The position numbers and the translations under genes are program-made. Below, piece by piece: positions 5,921 through 7,223 of a stretch of DNA of 7,223 nucleotides. The notes under the pieces are model-generated. The model had not been told where the DNA came from. It did no database searches and was given only the letters and a program-made list of their open reading frames with translations. Source of the DNA: Rhodospirillales bacterium. Lineage in GTDB: Bacteria > Pseudomonadota > Alphaproteobacteria > Rhodospirillales > JADHTD01. How positions within the stretch are numbered: the stretch's first letter is position 1; the number at the start of each line of letters is the position of its first letter. The stretch lies in NCBI GenBank assembly GCA_016776525.1, contig JADHTD010000134.1:1-7223 (forward strand). Direction: 5' to 3'.

Positions 5921-6654
5921 CCGTAAAACATCCCGAATATCAGAACGAAAACGATCGGCGTCAGACTGGCGAAAGCGATCAGGCCGAATCCGTCAACCAT
6001 AGGATTACGGCCGCGGATGGTTGAGGCCAGGCCAACGCCAAGGGCTGTGACCAGGGGTACGGTAATGGTCGACGTCGTCACCCCGCCGGAATCGTAGGCT
6101 ATGCCGATGATCTCGGACGGCGCCATTGTGGTCAGGATCATAACCAGCAGATAACCGCCGATAATCAGGTACTGGATCGGCCAGCCCTTGAGGATGCGAA
6201 ACACCCCCAATACCAGGGCCAAGCCAACGGATATAGCGACGGTAAGGCGCAGGTTAGTGGCATAGTCCCGGCGGGCCTCTTCGGAAGCTTCAATGAAGCC
6301 GGCTGTGCCGGCGACCTCAGCGGCTTCCTTGGAGACGGCAATCAAGGCCGGTTCTGCGACCGTCGTCCCGAAGCCCAGGCAAAAGGCGAAGGATAGCAGC
6401 GCCGACAGGCTGCCTTTGCGGCCGAAGGCTTCGGCCATGACTTCGCCTAAGGGGAACAGTCCCATCTCCAGGCCCTGGATGAACAAAGCCAGCCCAATGA
6501 TGACAAAAATCAGCCCCGTGATGATCTTTTCAAGATCGGGGAACGGCTGTTGCAGGATGACAATCTGAAAAAAGGCAATAACCAGAATGATCGGGGTCAA
6601 ATCCCGGATTGAGCCTAACAGCAGCCGGATAATATTTTTAAGAGCCTGGATCAT
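5917..6654 (-). CDS. DUF1538 membrane protein, first subunit
   Basis: A 245-residue polytopic membrane protein, paralogous to its neighbour. Matching motifs are GLEMGLFPLG (61-70), FGTTVAEPAL (95-104), AYDSGGVTTSTITVP (186-200) and DGFGLIAFAS (221-230). The ATG at 6654 is preferred because from there the N-terminus aligns without gaps with the paralogue; GLE falls at residue 61 in both. A TTG at 6690 would add 12 residues (LLVCRQ-type sequence). A strong GGGAGGAG lies at 6707-6714, 16 nt before that TTG and 52 nt before the ATG, so neither start is ideally spaced. It is the first gene of the four-gene operon. The two paralogues likely arose by tandem duplication and now act as unlike subunits of a transporter; function is inferred from the family. 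Confidence 0.9.
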   Translation of the reverse strand: MIQALKNIIRLLLGSIRDLTPIILVIAFFQIVILQQPFPDLEKIITGLIFVIIGLALFIQGLEMGLFPLGEVMAEAFGRKGSLSALLSFAFCLGFGTTVAEPALIAVSKEAAEVAGTAGFIEASEEARRDYATNLRLTVAISVGLALVLGVFRILKGWPIQYLIIGGYLLVMILTTMAPSEIIGIAYDSGGVTTSTITVPLVTALGVGLASTIRGRNPMVDGFGLIAFASLTPIVFVLIFGMFYG

Positions 6655-6850
6655 TTGGTCCAGAATGCCCCCCTGACGGCACACCAACAAGAGCTAGTTT
6701 TGATCACTCCTCCCGAGTCACCGGGGCAACGAAACCCGGCGGCCTGACAGCCAGCACAGAACCCTCGAATTGGCTTAGGATGCTCTCGGCTGTGCCTTGG
6801 TCGGGCGGATCAAATTCGGTGAAGTCAACGGCAGCCGTAATGCGTCGATT

Positions 6851-6919
6851 GTGAAAAGAAGCCCCTGTCCTGTATGCATCGGGTTGGGGCGATATGCATT
6901 AGGGGAAGCCAGGACAGGG
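6851..6919 (-). terminator. long-stem hairpin, possible terminator or attenuator
   Basis: CCCTGTCCTG (6863-6872) and CAGGACAGGG (6910-6919) form a perfect 10-bp stem. Inside, two ATGCAT copies (6874-6879, 6894-6899) can form a second stem. On the minus strand the closing arm is followed by GCTTCTTTTC, a broken T run. This may end transcripts coming from the NhaR-like gene or attenuate the DUF1538 operon. The large loop (37 nt) and interrupted T run make it an unusual terminator. Confidence 0.35.
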
Positions 6920-6959
6920 ACCGGACTTAAGCCGCAACAGGGACCAGCTGGCCTAAGTC
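6914..6959. repeat. nested inverted and direct repeats in the leader
   Basis: GACTTAAGCC (6924-6933) and GGCCTAAGTC (6950-6959) are inverted repeats with one mismatch. Interleaved with them, ACAGGGACC occurs twice in direct orientation (6914-6922 and 6937-6945). The first copy overlaps the 3' arm of the 6863-6919 stem, so the second copy offers six bases of competing pairing to the other arm. Confidence 0.5.
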
Positions 6960-7042
6960 AGATTAAAACTGCTTCTGGCCTTATTAAAATCGCTTCGTAA
7001 GGAAAGATAAAGTCGTATTTATTATTAAATTACATCGGAAAA

Positions 7043-7070
7043 ATCTTATTAATTTCGGTCTTGGCGGCAA
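7043..7070 (-). promoter_or_regulatory. possible promoter of the DUF1538 operon
   Basis: On the minus strand TTGCCG (7070-7065) and TAAGAT (7048-7043), 16 bp apart, lie just after the stop codon of the NhaR-like gene at the edge of an AT-rich stretch. Matches are moderate and other AT-rich hexamers nearby could serve, so this is a weak call. Confidence 0.25.
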
Positions 7071-7079
7071 AGAGACCCC

Positions 7080-7223
7080 TTACCCAGGGTCACCTTCCAC
7101 ACTGGACAAGAGTGATCGGAAGTGTTGCGTGATGGCGGTCACCCCTGGGTGTTGCCGTTCGCGCTCGGCTGAAATGGCATAAAAGCGCACCCTAAGGTCT
7201 TTGGCGCGGCCAACGGTCATCAC
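7080..7223 (-). CDS. nhaR: NhaR-like LysR-family regulator, C-terminal part
   Basis: An open frame enters from the right edge of the window and ends with TAA at 7080, giving the last 47 residues of a protein. The segment FYAISAERERQHPGVTAI, preceded by a GR and followed by SLLSS, matches what I remember of the C-terminus of E. coli NhaR (EYHAIFAERMIQHPAVQRI, then ALFS). NhaR is a cytoplasmic LysR-type activator that responds to Na+ and pH and turns on antiporter genes. The DNA-binding domain lies outside the window. Position upstream of, and co-directional with, a DUF1538 pair fits a role in controlling that operon. The identity rests on a short stretch, but the match is specific. Confidence 0.7.
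   Translation of the reverse strand: MMTVGRAKDLRVRFYAISAERERQHPGVTAITQHFRSLLSSVEGDPG

Larger units (their letters stand above)
6691..7079 (-). other. repeat-rich intergenic leader upstream of the DUF1538 operon
   Basis: A 389-bp gap between the NhaR-like gene and the transporter operon, with no convincing gene. Reading on the minus strand it holds an AT-rich stretch (about 7050-6965) with a possible promoter, an imperfect hairpin (6959-6923), a long 10-bp-stem hairpin followed by a T-rich run (6919-6851), a short open frame without a normal start (6841-6704) and a strong SD-like GGGAGGAG (6714-6707). The organisation suggests a long structured leader, or a terminator for the regulator gene followed by a leader. 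Confidence 0.45.

Noticed and set aside
6651..6707. GTG-started leader peptide of 18 codons ending in ATGA with the DUF1538 gene
   Set aside because: The GTG directly touches the SD-like sequence, leaving no usable spacing, and the peptide has no recognisable character.
6797..7000. 67-residue plus-strand open frame in the leader region
   Set aside because: It runs through the inverted repeats, has no ribosome binding site and no recognisable protein character.
7082..7150. Inverted repeat ACCCAGGG / CCCTGGGT enclosing a CTTCC-GGAAG hairpin
   Set aside because: It lies inside the coding end of the NhaR-like gene, including its stop codon. No T run follows on either strand, and the residues it encodes fit the NhaR family, so coding constraint explains it well enough.

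Overview
The window comes from a moderately GC-rich alphaproteobacterium, most likely of the Rhodospirillales type. This rests on the style of the cold-shock protein, a DUF2939 protein, the P-II-like/CBS/DUF1538 gene cluster and the general codon use; it is an inference, with no rRNA or other marker to fix it. No insertion sequence, phage gene, tRNA, rRNA or CRISPR array is visible.

Left part (1-3100, all genes on the minus strand). A stand-alone two-CBS-domain protein lies at 164-598. To its right, at about 700-772, is a compact non-coding transcription unit: a perfect CRP-type palindrome, a -10-like box, a hairpin with UCCUC in its loop, a CCUCCC linker and a UUCG-capped intrinsic terminator. 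I read it as an undescribed CRP-activated small RNA with anti-Shine-Dalgarno motifs. Next is a probable three-gene operon read from 3018 down to 878: an exported thioredoxin-fold protein without a CXXC motif, a lipoprotein alpha/beta hydrolase and a DUF2939 protein. It may share the same terminator.

Middle part (3100-4310, plus strand). A CspA-family gene has its own promoter, a leader of about 140 nt, a strong 3' hairpin and a terminator. It is followed by an exported, cysteine-rich staphylococcal-nuclease-fold protein in which nearly all catalytic positions are replaced.

Right part (4364-7223, minus strand). Four overlapping genes form one operon, read from right to left: two paralogous DUF1538 membrane proteins, a P-II-like protein and a two-CBS-domain protein. 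The genes overlap by 4, 11 and 4 bp, so production is probably coupled. The window edge cuts a gene whose 47 visible residues match the C-terminus of NhaR, the LysR-type activator of Na+/H+ antiporter genes. The 389-bp gap between it and the operon is rich in inverted and direct repeats and looks like a structured leader or terminator region.

The working model for the right part is a two-subunit cation transporter (DUF1538 pair) gated by two small putative nucleotide sensors (P-II-like and CBS) and controlled by an NhaR-type sodium or pH regulator. The gene order and motifs are seen; the transport and gating roles are inference.
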